From the NCBI RefSeq assembly GCF_003050935.1, contig NZ_QAOX01000011.1:62001-126000 (forward strand): a DNA stretch of 64,000 nt, read 5' to 3'. The translations under genes and the position numbers were made by a program. Below the pieces are notes generated by a model, which saw only the letters and a program-made list of their open reading frames with translations, searched no databases and was not told the DNA's origin. Shown here one piece after another: positions 8,684 through 18,061 of the stretch; position 1 is the stretch's first letter; each line of letters begins with the position of its first letter. The DNA comes from Luteibacter sp. OK325 (GTDB lineage: Bacteria > Pseudomonadota > Gammaproteobacteria > Xanthomonadales > Rhodanobacteraceae).

Positions 8684-9403
8684 TCAGCCGATCTCCAGCG
8701 CCGCCAGGCGTAGGGCCTCGACCAGCTCGGCCGTGGCCGATTCCGGAATCCAACCCGACATGGCCAGGCCAGCGACTACCGGCTCGCCGCTCGCCACCGC
8801 CACGATGTGGTGATCGCGATCGTCCGCCACGTGCACGCGCGCATAACCCTGCTTGCGTGTCCGCTGCAGGGTATCGAGGAGGCTGTCGACGCCGTCGGTG
8901 AACATCGGGATGTCGCGGTCGGCATAAAGCTCGCGCACTTCGTCATCCGGCAACTGCGCCAGTAGCACGATGCCGATGCCGCTTGTCGTCGCCGGCAGCA
9001 GGCCGATACGTCCCAGGCCACGCGCCGCTTCAATGCCCGGTGGCGCATGGAACAGGTAGCTGACGCTGTCGTTCCAGAGGACGCCCATCGCCACGGTGTG
9101 TCCGAACCGACGCAGCCGCTCCAGCTCGGGCAAGGCGCGGCGGATGAGTCCCGAAGCGAAGAGGCTCTGCGCGGCGAGCACATGCATGCCCGGACCCGGC
9201 GCGTACTTGCGATCGGAGGTCTGCCGCACGATGCCCATATAGGCGAGCGTCTTCAGCAGGCGGTTCACGCGCGTGGTGTTGGCGCCCAGTTGCCGGGCAA
9301 GTTCGCGGCAACCCACGGGCTCGGAAGCCGAAGCCAGGGCCTGCAACGTGAGAATGCCGTCGATCAGGCTCTGGTTGGGCTGTGCATTGGGCTTTGCGCG
9401 CAT
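8684..9403 (-). CDS. IclR-family transcriptional regulator
   Basis: 239 residues. The N-terminal winged helix-turn-helix spans about residues 10-70 ('SLIDGILTLQALASASEPVG', 'ELARQLGANTTRVNRLLKTL'), and the C-terminal GAF-like effector domain runs from about 80 to the end ('LFHAPPGIEAARGLGRIG', 'ATTSGIGIVLLAQL'). IclR proteins commonly sense 2-keto-3-deoxy acids or aromatic acids and control adjacent catabolic genes. It is the only regulator inside the catabolic locus, lies just upstream of the permease gene and starts 2 bases after the TetR-type gene ends, so it may also be read from the TetR promoter. Confidence 0.88.
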   Translation of the reverse strand: MRAKPNAQPNQSLIDGILTLQALASASEPVGCRELARQLGANTTRVNRLLKTLAYMGIVRQTSDRKYAPGPGMHVLAAQSLFASGLIRRALPELERLRRFGHTVAMGVLWNDSVSYLFHAPPGIEAARGLGRIGLLPATTSGIGIVLLAQLPDDEVRELYADRDIPMFTDGVDSLLDTLQRTRKQGYARVHVADDRDHHIVAVASGEPVVAGLAMSGWIPESATAELVEALRLAALEIG

Positions 9404-9405
9404 GG

Positions 9406-10050
9406 CTACAGATTAGCCGTACGCGAGTTCGGATCGCCACAGCTGTCTTGATCGCGTGAGGACGAATGCTCATGGATCCCCCTCAAGAGGAGCTCGACGA
9501 TCCTGCGCAGTTCGGGCTCGAGATCGTCCTGTGCCGTTTGCGCAATCAACGTTGGATGATGGAAGGCCGCGGTCGCTCGATAGAGAAGATTCGCCGTTTG
9601 CAATGCATCGGGTCCATCAGCCAGTCCCGCCGTCATGACAAGGCTGGATAGTTGGTCCATGCGGCTTTTGAGGTGCGCGATGACGAAGGGTTTGTCGAGA
9701 GCCGACGCGATGTCGAAGGCCCGATAGAGTTCGGGATCATCGATGGCCCGCGCCCGCTTCATACGGTAGAGCGTGACAAACCATTCAAGGATCTGGCCAT
9801 CGGGCGTGCCGTTCCCTTCGGTGACCGGGATTGCGGCGGCGTGGCTCGCCTGCAGCCATTGTGCGGTGACCGCGTCGAGCAAAGCCGCCTTGTCCGTGAA
9901 ATGCGCGTACAGCGCTGCATGGCTGACGCCAATGTCTCGCGCGACGTCGCTTAGCCTGACTTTGTCGAAACCTACGAGCCGCATGCGTGCCAAGGTCGCG
10001 TCGATGGCCTTTTTCTTGAGTTGATCGGCGGGTAAACCAGTGCGCGGCAC
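9406..10050 (-). CDS. TetR/AcrR-family transcriptional repressor
   Basis: 214 residues. An N-terminal TetR helix-turn-helix covers about residues 12-57 ('IDATLARMRLVGFDKVRLSD', 'ARDIGVSHAALYAHFTDKAA'); the rest is an all-helical ligand and dimerisation domain. The last 20 or so residues are polar and probably disordered. It faces the aldo/keto reductase gene across 100 bases holding a perfect inverted repeat 37 bases from its own start, the usual arrangement for a TetR repressor that controls itself and its divergent neighbour. The IclR gene follows 2 bases after its stop. Confidence 0.9.
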   Translation of the reverse strand: MPRTGLPADQLKKKAIDATLARMRLVGFDKVRLSDVARDIGVSHAALYAHFTDKAALLDAVTAQWLQASHAAAIPVTEGNGTPDGQILEWFVTLYRMKRARAIDDPELYRAFDIASALDKPFVIAHLKSRMDQLSSLVMTAGLADGPDALQTANLLYRATAAFHHPTLIAQTAQDDLEPELRRIVELLLRGIHEHSSSRDQDSCGDPNSRTANL

Positions 10051-10086
10051 GGTGCGTGGGTCCTTGTTGACGGGCGCGGTGATTAT

Positions 10087-10107
10087 AAGTTACAAAATAT
10101 GTAACTT
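10087..10107. promoter_or_regulatory. TetR operator: perfect inverted repeat
   Basis: AAGTTAC (10087-10093) and GTAACTT (10101-10107) are perfect inverted 7-base arms around a 7-base AT spacer, in the middle of the TetR-reductase divergent gap. Size and position fit a TetR-dimer operator that would block both promoters. Confidence 0.75.
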
Positions 10108-10113
10108 GTAACC

Positions 10114-10136
10114 ACTAGCTGAATTCTCCGGCTAGT
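10114..10136. repeat. Second inverted repeat before the reductase gene
   Basis: ACTAGC (10114-10119) and GCTAGT (10131-10136) are perfect 6-base arms with an 11-base spacer, ending 5 bases before the GGAG ribosome site of the reductase gene. It could be a second protein site or an mRNA hairpin near the 5' end; nothing in the sequence decides between them. Confidence 0.4.
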
Positions 10137-10150
10137 TATCGGAGTTTCGC

Positions 10151-11140
10151 ATGACAGAAATGACCACGCGCCGCCTTGGATCCCATGGCCCGACAGTTTC
10201 CGCCCTCGGCCTGGGCTGCCAGACCTTCGGCCGCAGCCGGAACGATGCCGAGGCCGAGGTCGCCGTCGGGACCATCCAGGCGGCCCTGGATGCAGGCTTC
10301 AGCTTCCTCGACACCGCCGATTTCTACGGCAGCGGAGTCAGCGAACTGAATGTTGGCCGGGCCCTGAAGGGTCGGCGCGACCAGGCGTTCCTCAGTGTGA
10401 AATTTGGCGCACAGCTGTCACCGAGCGGCAAGATCATCGGCCTCGACGGCCGGCCGAACTCGGTGAAGAACTTCGCCGCCTACTCGCTGAAGCGGCTGGG
10501 CGTCGATGTCATCGACCTCTACCAGCCGGGCCGGGCCGATCCCGACGTTCCTTACGAAGAGACCATCGGCGCCATTGCGGACCTGATCCAGGAAGGTAAG
10601 GTGCGATACCTCGGCGTGTCCGAAGTAGGCGCCGATCTGATCCGGCGCGCGCATGCGGTGCACCCGGTGACAGCGTTGGAGATCGAGTATTCGCTGGCGT
10701 CCCGCTTCATCGAAGCGGAAATCCTGCCCGTAGCTCGCGAGCTTGGCATAGGTGTCGTCGCCTACCGCATCCTGGCGGAAGGGATGCTCGCGGGCACGCT
10801 ACCGCAAGGCCAGCCGCCGGAAGGGGCACACTTCCTGGCACCGCGCATGCATGGCGAGAACTACACGCGCAACAGGGCGACGGCGAAGGCGCTCGACGAC
10901 ATGGCGGCGGACAAGGGCGTGACCTCGGCACAGCTCGCGCTGGCCTGGGTCCTGTCGCGTGGTCAGGACATCATTCCGCTGACTGGCGTCAGCCGCCCCG
11001 CCCGGATCGCCGACAACATGCGCGCCCTCGATGTGGCGTTCACACCCGACGAACTCGCGGCACTCGATCGCGCGTTTGCGCCTGGAGCGATCGTCGGTTC
11101 GCGATACCCGGAGTTCGTGCTGAAGTGGGCGGCGAGGTGA
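10151..11140 (+). CDS. Aldo/keto reductase lacking the usual catalytic histidine
   Basis: 329 residues with the AKR (alpha/beta)8 pattern: 'LGLGCQTFGRS', 'FLDTADFYGSGVSE' with Asp54 and Tyr59, and 'LSVKFGA' with Lys84. The fourth tetrad residue, normally His in a 'YQxHR' context, is Gly127 in 'LYQPGRADP'. The C-terminal NADP-binding region reads 'IIPLTGVSRPARIADNM'. The start at 10151 is set by GGAG six bases upstream. A divergent TetR repressor suggests induction by a toxic carbonyl or xenobiotic. Enzymes of this subfamily often carry Ala or Gly at this position, so it may still be active with a narrower substrate range; the physiological substrate is unknown. Confidence 0.85.
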   Translation: MTEMTTRRLGSHGPTVSALGLGCQTFGRSRNDAEAEVAVGTIQAALDAGFSFLDTADFYGSGVSELNVGRALKGRRDQAFLSVKFGAQLSPSGKIIGLDGRPNSVKNFAAYSLKRLGVDVIDLYQPGRADPDVPYEETIGAIADLIQEGKVRYLGVSEVGADLIRRAHAVHPVTALEIEYSLASRFIEAEILPVARELGIGVVAYRILAEGMLAGTLPQGQPPEGAHFLAPRMHGENYTRNRATAKALDDMAADKGVTSAQLALAWVLSRGQDIIPLTGVSRPARIADNMRALDVAFTPDELAALDRAFAPGAIVGSRYPEFVLKWAAR

Positions 11141-11171
11141 ATCGTCATCCGTCCGGGCTGGCAGCGCTATG

Positions 11172-11966
11172 TCAGACCGCCACCGGTGCCTTGATCGCCG
11201 GATACGGGTCGTAATCCACGATGGCGACATCGTCGAAGCGGAAGTCGAAGATCGACTTTATCTCCGGGTTGAGCGAAAGCCGGGGCAGCGGACGCGGCTC
11301 GCGAAGGAGCTGTTTGTCCGCCTGCTCCATGTGATTGGAGTAAAGATGCGCGTCGCCCAGCGTGTGCACGAAGTAGCCCACTTCCAGCCCGGTCACCTGG
11401 GCCATCATGTGGGTAAGCAGTGCGTAACTGGCGATGTTGAACGGGATACCCAGGAAGATGTCCCCCGAGCGCTGGTAGAGCTGGCACGACAGCTTCCCGT
11501 TAGCCACGTAGAACTGGAACATCGTGTGGCAGGGCATCAGCGCCATCTTCGGCAACTCGCCGACGTTCCATGCGGAAACGATGAGGCGACGCGAGTCCGG
11601 GTTGCGCTTGATCTCGTCCACCACCCAGGCGATCTGGTCGACCACCTTGCCGTCAGCCGTGGGCCAGGCGCGCCACTGGCGCCCGTACACGGGGCCGAGG
11701 TCGCCGTTCGCATCGGCCCACTCGTCCCAGATTCTGACGCCGTTTTCTTTCAGGTACGCAACGTTCGTGTCGCCCTGCAGGAACCAGATCAGTTCATGGA
11801 CGATGGAGCGCAGGTGAAGCTTCTTCGTCGTGACCAGCGGAAAACCTTTGGCCAGGTCGTAACGCATCTGCCAGCCGAAGACGCTGCGCGTGCCGGTACC
11901 GGTCCGATCCGATTTCTCGGTGCCGTGGTCGCGCACGTGGCGCAGGAGTTCGAGATAGGGCTGCAT
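11172..11966 (-). CDS. thyA: Thymidylate synthase
   Basis: 264 residues, the same length as E. coli ThyA. It makes dTMP from dUMP using methylene-tetrahydrofolate in the cytoplasm. The nucleophile is Cys146 in '[13 protein letters not shown]', the same number as in E. coli. Other marks are '[11 protein letters not shown]', '[10 protein letters not shown]', the 'PVYGRQWR' loop and the dUMP/folate-binding 'HLYSNHMEQ'. A longer in-frame reading upstream overlaps lgt and is not needed, because the ATG at 11964-11966 gives the exact family N-terminus '[11 protein letters not shown]'. It follows lgt by 14 bases, the common lgt-thyA pairing in gammaproteobacteria. Confidence 0.97.
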   Translation of the reverse strand: MQPYLELLRHVRDHGTEKSDRTGTGTRSVFGWQMRYDLAKGFPLVTTKKLHLRSIVHELIWFLQGDTNVAYLKENGVRIWDEWADANGDLGPVYGRQWRAWPTADGKVVDQIAWVVDEIKRNPDSRRLIVSAWNVGELPKMALMPCHTMFQFYVANGKLSCQLYQRSGDIFLGIPFNIASYALLTHMMAQVTGLEVGYFVHTLGDAHLYSNHMEQADKQLLREPRPLPRLSLNPEIKSIFDFRFDDVAIVDYDPYPAIKAPVAV

Positions 11967-11980
11967 GGCTCGGGACGATA

Positions 11981-12808
11981 TCAGGTCGCCGTCGCGGGGG
12001 TGACCGCGACGGGAGCGTAGGGCGCGCGGCGCGACATCGCCAGCCACAGGATGCCGAGCGCGATCAGCGGCAACGAGAGCACCTGCCCCATCGTGACCCA
12101 GCCGAACGCCAGGTAGCCCAGCTGGGCATCCGGCACGCGGACGAATTCGATGATGAAGCGGAAGCAGCCATACATGAGGGCGAACAGGCCCGAGATGGCA
12201 TAGCGCCGGCGCGGCTTCAACGAGAAAATCCAGAGCACGGCGAACATCACCACGCCTTCGAGCGCGAACTCGTAGAGCGGATTGGGATGGCGCGGAAGCG
12301 CATCCGGTGCGTGCGGGAAAATCATGCCTATGGGGAGGTCGGTGGGCTTGCCCCACAGCTCGCCATTGATGAAGTTGCCCAGGCGGCCGAGGCCGAGACC
12401 CAGGGGGACCAGCGGTGCGACGAAGTCGATCGTGTCGAAGAACTTGACGTTATTCCGCCGCGACCACCAGATGCCTGCCACCACCACGCCGAGCAGGCCG
12501 CCATGGAAGGACATCCCTCCGTCCCAGATGCGGAAGATCGCCAGGGGGTCGGTCCAGATCCAGGAGATGGCCGTGTAGAACAGCATGTAGCCGACCCGGC
12601 CGCCCAGCACCACGCCCATCATGCAGTAGAACATGAGGTCGCCGAAGCGGTCCGCGCTGACAGGCAAGCGACCCTGCCGGCGGCGATACTCGCCAAGCGC
12701 CCATCCGCCGAGGAAGCCGCCGAGGTACATGAGCCCGTACCAATGGACCTGGAGAGGCCCGAGGGACAGGGCGACGGGATCGATATTGACGACGAACGGA
12801 GTTGCCAT
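11981..12808 (-). CDS. lgt: Prolipoprotein diacylglyceryl transferase
   Basis: 275 residues, inner-membrane enzyme that attaches diacylglycerol from phosphatidylglycerol to the lipobox cysteine of prolipoproteins. About seven membrane spans. Signature sequences are '[11 protein letters not shown]', 'MSFHGGLLG' with the conserved His102, and '[13 protein letters not shown]' at about 141-153, which holds the essential Arg and Asn. The ATG at 12806-12808 gives the expected N-terminus; an upstream extension in the same frame has no family similarity. Leftward, directly upstream of thyA. Confidence 0.96.
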   Translation of the reverse strand: MATPFVVNIDPVALSLGPLQVHWYGLMYLGGFLGGWALGEYRRRQGRLPVSADRFGDLMFYCMMGVVLGGRVGYMLFYTAISWIWTDPLAIFRIWDGGMSFHGGLLGVVVAGIWWSRRNNVKFFDTIDFVAPLVPLGLGLGRLGNFINGELWGKPTDLPIGMIFPHAPDALPRHPNPLYEFALEGVVMFAVLWIFSLKPRRRYAISGLFALMYGCFRFIIEFVRVPDAQLGYLAFGWVTMGQVLSLPLIALGILWLAMSRRAPYAPVAVTPATAT

Positions 12809-12962
12809 GGAAGGCCCAGTAAGAACGCAGGGGGCAAGTGTAGCGCCCCGTCCCCTTCCGCAGATCGCCTTGCCGTACGTCCACGAATGGGATATATCCC
12901 GCCTCGGGGTGCCATCCGGGGGGACGGGCGCCGACACGGAAGCATCACCAGGGGAGTTGACG

Positions 12963-14939
12963 ATGAACCACCGTTTCGTGCGGCCGTTGCTGGCCGCGCT
13001 TTGTCTTGCCACGACCGCCGCGGGTGCGGCCGACCTGATCCCGGTGGCGGACTTCGCCCGGCGGATGCCACTGACCGATCCCAGCCTCTCGCCCGACGGC
13101 CAGTACGTCTCGATGGCCTTCCACGACCCCGACGGCAAGACCCATGGCCTGGCGATCTACAGGGTCGGCGACATGACCAAGCCGGTCACGCTGATCCGCA
13201 TGCCACCCTACGAGCTGCCGGCGAGCATGATGTGGGCCAGCAACACCCGGCTGGTTGTCGCTCGCGGCAAGGTCGACGGATCCATCGGTGCGGCTTCTTA
13301 TACCGGCGAGATCATGGCGATCGACGTCAACGGCAAGAACCCGGATTACCTGTTCGGCTACGAGGCCGTCGGCAAGCGCGCTGCCACGCGCGCACTCGAC
13401 CGCGGCTGGGGCACCATCGATGGTGGCCCGATCGACGCCAACGGCCACTTCTACATGCGGGCCACTCTCTGGGGCGACGAGGATCGCAGCACCCTCTACG
13501 ACGTCGACGCGCAAACGAGCGCGCGCCGGCAGATGGCCGATATCGGCCAGCCCAACATGAGTTTCCTGGTCGCGCCCGACGGCACGCCCCGCTTCGCCTT
13601 CGGCACGGGCACGGACGCGAAGTGGCAGGTGTACCACCGCGAAGGTAGCGGCTGGACGAAACTTGCGATCAATCAGGCACACCGATCCTTCGAACCGGTC
13701 GCTTCGGTGGCAGGCAATGACAAACGGATCTATGCGCTGGCCAGCCCTGACGGCAAGGGTGGCGAGTTCATCGAGCAGGACGAGGACGGCAGCAACCTGA
13801 AGGTGATCCGCAAGGACGACTTCGGCTGGGTGTCTGCTGCGGGCCTGTGGACACCGGCGCCGTTGCGTCCCTTCGGCACTATCGTCGACACCGGCATCCC
13901 GAAAGCCGAGTACATCGACCCGCAAGCGCCGATCGCCAAGCTGCATATGGCCTTGTCGCTGAAATTCCCGGGCAACTTCGTCAGGTTCGTCGACTTCAGC
14001 CGGGACGGGGGCCAACTGATGTTCGAAGTCGCCAGCGACCGCGAACCCGGCCGTTTCATGTTGATCGACACCAAGACCTACAAGGTGACGAAGCTCTTCG
14101 ACGCCCAGCCGTGGATCGACCCGGCGAAGATGTCCGAACGCCGGCCGCTCCGCTTCAAGGCCAGCGACGGCCTGGAACTCGAGGCCATCCTCACCTTCCC
14201 CAAGGGGCGCCCGGAGACCAACCTGCCGATGGTGCTGCTGCCCCACGGCGGTCCGTACGAGGTCTCCGATGACTGGTACTACGACACGGACGCGCAGTTT
14301 CTCGCCAGTCGTGGCTACGTCGTGTTGCAGGTGAATTTCCGCGGTTCGACAGGGCGTGGAAGCGCCTTCGAAAGCGCCGGCCTGAAGAAATGGGGCACGC
14401 GTATCCAGGAAGACCTGATCGACGGCGTGAAATGGGCCATCGCGCAGAACTATGCCGACCCGAAGCGGGTATGCGTTTTTGGCGCCAGCTTTGGCGGTTA
14501 TTCGGCGCTGATGGCGCCGGTGCGCGCACCCGGCATGTTCAAGTGTGCGGTGGCCTACGATGGCATCTACGACCTGGGCATGATGTACACCAAGGGCGAT
14601 ATCCAGGAGAAAAAACTGGGCGTCAACTATCTCAACATGGCGATCGGCAACGACCAGGCCGAGCTGGCGGCGAACTCGCCCACCCACCTCGCCGACAAGA
14701 TCGACGTGCCGGTGTTCCTCATCCACGGCGAAGACGACGAACGGGCCCCTTTCGCCCACTTCAAGGCCATGCGCGCGGCCCTGGATGCGGCGCACAAGCC
14801 CTACGAGGTCCTGACCAAGCCCGATGAGCGCCACGGCTTCGTCAAGCCGTCGAATATTGAAGAGATGTACACCCGCCTGGAAGCGTTCCTGGAAAAGAAT
14901 ATCGGTGGCGGGCAGCAGGCGACGGCCTCGACCCAGTAG
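12963..14939 (+). CDS. Secreted S9-family prolyl-oligopeptidase-type peptidase
   Basis: 658 residues. Residues 1-21 are a signal peptide ending 'GAA'. An N-terminal beta-propeller contains the strand '[14 protein letters not shown]', and the C-terminal alpha/beta-hydrolase holds the catalytic triad Ser509 in '[10 protein letters not shown]', Asp592 in '[10 protein letters not shown]' and His624 in 'ERHGFVKP'. The start at 12963 follows GGGGAG by 6 bases; longer in-frame readings upstream lack a signal peptide. The family removes dipeptides or acylated residues from peptides. The next gene is a TonB-dependent receptor in the same direction, so a periplasmic or surface peptidase paired with peptide uptake is likely. 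Confidence 0.92.
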   Translation: MNHRFVRPLLAALCLATTAAGAADLIPVADFARRMPLTDPSLSPDGQYVSMAFHDPDGKTHGLAIYRVGDMTKPVTLIRMPPYELPASMMWASNTRLVVARGKVDGSIGAASYTGEIMAIDVNGKNPDYLFGYEAVGKRAATRALDRGWGTIDGGPIDANGHFYMRATLWGDEDRSTLYDVDAQTSARRQMADIGQPNMSFLVAPDGTPRFAFGTGTDAKWQVYHREGSGWTKLAINQAHRSFEPVASVAGNDKRIYALASPDGKGGEFIEQDEDGSNLKVIRKDDFGWVSAAGLWTPAPLRPFGTIVDTGIPKAEYIDPQAPIAKLHMALSLKFPGNFVRFVDFSRDGGQLMFEVASDREPGRFMLIDTKTYKVTKLFDAQPWIDPAKMSERRPLRFKASDGLELEAILTFPKGRPETNLPMVLLPHGGPYEVSDDWYYDTDAQFLASRGYVVLQVNFRGSTGRGSAFESAGLKKWGTRIQEDLIDGVKWAIAQNYADPKRVCVFGASFGGYSALMAPVRAPGMFKCAVAYDGIYDLGMMYTKGDIQEKKLGVNYLNMAIGNDQAELAANSPTHLADKIDVPVFLIHGEDDERAPFAHFKAMRAALDAAHKPYEVLTKPDERHGFVKPSNIEEMYTRLEAFLEKNIGGGQQATASTQ

Positions 14940-14953
14940 CAAGCCAGACCCCG

Positions 14954-14982
14954 ACCGGCGGGCGTCCATGACTTCCGCCGGT
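14954..14982 (+). terminator. Hairpin after the S9 peptidase gene
   Basis: ACCGGCGG (14954-14961) and CCGCCGGT (14975-14982) are perfect inverted 8-base arms with a 13-base loop, 15 bases after the peptidase stop. No T-run follows, so it may slow or stabilise the transcript end rather than act as an intrinsic terminator. Confidence 0.3.
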
Positions 14983-15065
14983 TGCCCCCGTCACGCCGCA
15001 CGCGTTATCTTCGCGTGATCGTCGGTCCCGGGTGGGGTATGGCGGGGCTTGGGAGGCTTCAGGGT

Positions 15066-17987
15066 ATGCACGTCAGTTCCGGGCACAAGCGCCTCGTCGC
15101 AGGGCGACGCGTAGCGCTTGCCGCAGCGCTCGGAGCCTGTTTGCTCGCAGCCGGGGCCCACGCGCAGGAAGCCAGTTCGTCGGCGGAAATGCTCGCGCCG
15201 GTAAACGTCAGCGTGACCGGCTCGCGCATCCGCGGCACCGACGTCGAAACCGCCCAACCCATCTTCACGATGGATCGCCAGGCGATCCGAGACACGGGCC
15301 TGACCAGCCTGGCCGACATCATCGGCCGCATTCCGTCCGCCGGGACCCCAGAAGTCACGCCGCAGGACACGCTCTCGTCCAGCACCGACGCCGGCGGCCG
15401 TTACGCCAACCTGCGGAACCTCGGCGCCGTGCGTACGCTTGTCCTGGTCAATGGCCGTCGCTGGGCCACCAGTCTCAATGGCCTCACCGACCTGTCGACC
15501 ATTCCCGTGGCGATCGTCGAGCGCATTGAAGTCCTCAAGGACGGCGCTTCGTCGATCTACGGCTCCGATGCCATCGGCGGCGTGGTCAACATCGTTACCA
15601 CCGACCGCTTCGAGGGCGCTTCGGCGGATGTGCTCTACGGCGTCAACGGCAAGGGTGACGGCACCCAGAAGAACGGCACGTTCACCTGGGGCAAGAGCAG
15701 CGAGCGCGCGTCGATCATCCTTGGCGCCAGTTATGAAGACAGCGACGAGCTATACGACAGCAAGCGTTCGCTGACCGACACGGCGTATGGACCGCGCCAT
15801 CCGGATGACGGTTTCGGTATGGGGCCCTATGGCGGCGTGGTCGATCCACGTGCGCCCGGCACGTCAGGCGCCGGCGCGTATGCCGCCGATGGTTCCTGGA
15901 TGGCCAACCGCTACGTGGTCAACCACCCTGGCGGCGTGGCCGGCAACACCGCAGACCTGGCCAACTATCACCCGTACGACGTCGACAGTAACGCCGACAA
16001 ATATTCGACGCCGCAGGACATGACCTTCCGCGCCGGTAGCAAGCTGCGCAACCTGTTCGCGACGGGCCGCTACAACATCACCGATGACATCGCCCTGCGC
16101 GGCATGGCCAGCTACGGCGTGCGCGACACACGCAGTCAGGCGGCCGGCTATCCACTGGAGAGTGGCTCGGGTCGCACCAGCGATCTGGTTATCGACGCCG
16201 CCAACGCTTACAACCCATTCCCGGGTTACGACACTGATTTCTTCCGCCGCACCACCGAGCTTCCGCGCATGAGCTGGGCGAAGAGCAAGGCGTTCCATGT
16301 CGATGCCGGTGCAGAGGGCAGCTTTCTCTGGGGCGAGCGCACCTGGAATTGGGACGTCACCTACGGTTATTCCGAAGCGCGCGACAGCCGCACCGACAGC
16401 GGCAACATCAACCTGGTCAACGCAGCCAAGGCGCTGGGACCCACCGCAGTCGTGAACGGCAATGTCGTCTGCGCCAATGCCGCGGATCGCGCGGCGGGCT
16501 GCGTGCCGTGGAACATCCTCGCCGGTCCCGGCGGCACGCCGGATGCCGTGTGGAACTACGTGCAGTCCACGACCACCGCACGCCAGGTGACGCGGACCAA
16601 CGACATCGTCGCCAACCTGACCGGCGGCGTGTTCGACCTGCCTGCCGGCACGGTACGCGTTGCCGGTGGCTTTGAGCATCGCGACGAGAACGGCCGCTAC
16701 GTGCCCGATCCCGCCGACTCCGCTGGACTGACCACCCAACTGGCCAGCAATCCAACCAACGGTGGCTACATCGTCAACGAGGCTTACCTCGAACTCGACG
16801 TACCGTTGCTGGCCGACCTGCCGCTCGCCCGCGAACTGGCGGTGAATGCATCGTCGCGCTACTCGCACTACACCGCGTTCGGTGGCCGTACGAACAACAA
16901 GTACAGCTTCCGTTGGAAGCCGTTCGACGACCTGCTGCTGCGTGGTACGTACGCCGAAGGTTTTCGTGCGCCGACGGTTGCCGATCTCTACGCGGGTTCT
17001 GGCGAGAGCTTCGAAAGCTTCCTCGACCCCTGCGACAGTGCCTACGGCGCGGCAGCCTCCGACGCCGGTGTGCGAGGGCGCTGCGCGGCAGCCGGTGTGC
17101 CGGCGAACTACCGGCAGATCGACCAGTCAGGCGCGCAGGTCAACTCAGCCACCGGCGGCCAGAATCCGGTGGCTTTCCGCACGGGCGCCAATCCCGCATT
17201 GCGGCCGGAAACGTCGATCACGCGCACCGCGGGTCTGGTCTATAGCCCCAGCTATGCCGATGGCCTTGATGTCACGCTCGACTATTACAAGGTCGACATC
17301 CGCGACGTGATCACGCCGATCCTCGCCGGCGACATTCTCAACTTCTGCTACGTGCGCAACGATCCGACGTATTGCGGTCGTTTTACGCGCGCGGCGGACG
17401 GACACATCACTTCGTTGGATGAAAGCCTGACCAACCTGGGCACACTGCGTACCGAAGGCTACGACCTCGGCGCGCACTATCGCTTCCCGGAAACGCGCTA
17501 CGGTGAGTTCACGCTGCTTTCGGATAGCACCTATCTGAAGGACTACACGCAATCGAGCAGTCCTGGTTCGGCACCGCGACAGCTCGCTGGCTACATGAAC
17601 GGCGTGCAGGGTTTGTACCGCGTGCGTTCGAACCTGTCGCTCGACTGGTCGTGGCGCCGCTTTGGTGCGACGTGGACCGTGCGCTACTTCGACGGCCTGA
17701 AGGACTCGTGCTGGTCGTCCACGGTCGAGTGCAACCGACCGGATGAAATCAACGCGATCACCGGTGTCACAGGCGTGAGTCGCAAGGGCTCGGTCGCGTT
17801 CCACGACGCACAGTTGCGTTGGCAGGCACCGTGGAATGGCAACTTCCGCGTCGGCATCAACAACGTTTTCGCGCGCAAGGGACCGCTGTACTACAACGTG
17901 TCCAGCGCCGGTGGCGGCAGCCCGCCGTATAACCCTGCCTTCGACATCGACCGCTATTTCTATGTGGGTTATCAGCAGAAGTTCTGA
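15066..17987 (+). CDS. TonB-dependent receptor, probable peptide uptake
   Basis: 973 residues from the ATG at 15066, which follows GGGAGG by 9 bases. Signal peptide to about residue 32 ('AAGAHAQ'), then plug with 'SVTGSRIRGTDVETAQPI', 'LVLVNGRRWATSLNGL' and 'IEVLKDGASSIYGSDAIGGV', all typical plug strands of large xanthomonad receptors. The barrel ends in the aromatic 'VGYQQKF'. Loop cysteines such as those in 'FLDPCDSAYG' and 'LNFCYVRNDPTYCGRF' recur in this subfamily. The S9 peptidase gene lies 126 bases upstream in the same direction, which suggests, without proving, that peptides are the ligand. Confidence 0.92.
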   Translation: MHVSSGHKRLVAGRRVALAAALGACLLAAGAHAQEASSSAEMLAPVNVSVTGSRIRGTDVETAQPIFTMDRQAIRDTGLTSLADIIGRIPSAGTPEVTPQDTLSSSTDAGGRYANLRNLGAVRTLVLVNGRRWATSLNGLTDLSTIPVAIVERIEVLKDGASSIYGSDAIGGVVNIVTTDRFEGASADVLYGVNGKGDGTQKNGTFTWGKSSERASIILGASYEDSDELYDSKRSLTDTAYGPRHPDDGFGMGPYGGVVDPRAPGTSGAGAYAADGSWMANRYVVNHPGGVAGNTADLANYHPYDVDSNADKYSTPQDMTFRAGSKLRNLFATGRYNITDDIALRGMASYGVRDTRSQAAGYPLESGSGRTSDLVIDAANAYNPFPGYDTDFFRRTTELPRMSWAKSKAFHVDAGAEGSFLWGERTWNWDVTYGYSEARDSRTDSGNINLVNAAKALGPTAVVNGNVVCANAADRAAGCVPWNILAGPGGTPDAVWNYVQSTTTARQVTRTNDIVANLTGGVFDLPAGTVRVAGGFEHRDENGRYVPDPADSAGLTTQLASNPTNGGYIVNEAYLELDVPLLADLPLARELAVNASSRYSHYTAFGGRTNNKYSFRWKPFDDLLLRGTYAEGFRAPTVADLYAGSGESFESFLDPCDSAYGAAASDAGVRGRCAAAGVPANYRQIDQSGAQVNSATGGQNPVAFRTGANPALRPETSITRTAGLVYSPSYADGLDVTLDYYKVDIRDVITPILAGDILNFCYVRNDPTYCGRFTRAADGHITSLDESLTNLGTLRTEGYDLGAHYRFPETRYGEFTLLSDSTYLKDYTQSSSPGSAPRQLAGYMNGVQGLYRVRSNLSLDWSWRRFGATWTVRYFDGLKDSCWSSTVECNRPDEINAITGVTGVSRKGSVAFHDAQLRWQAPWNGNFRVGINNVFARKGPLYYNVSSAGGGSPPYNPAFDIDRYFYVGYQQKF

Positions 17988-18022
17988 CGTTCCATACCAT
18001 CCAGGCACCTGCCTGAAAATCT

Positions 18023-18038
18023 AAGTACTTATATACTT
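18023..18038. promoter_or_regulatory. Likely antitoxin operator
   Basis: AAGTACTTATATACTT carries perfect 5-base inverted arms (AAGTA/TACTT) in an AT-rich gap 23 bases before the ATG at 18062. XRE-type antitoxins commonly repress their own promoter at such short palindromes. It marks the promoter of the broken antitoxin gene that follows. Confidence 0.55.
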
Positions 18039-18061
18039 GGCGCCAAGGAATGGAGCTTCTT

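Noticed and set aside
12945-14969. A 674-codon minus-strand frame opposite the S9 peptidase gene
   Set aside because: Low-complexity Arg/Val/Asp product without domains; the plus strand has a signal peptide, catalytic triad and ribosome site.
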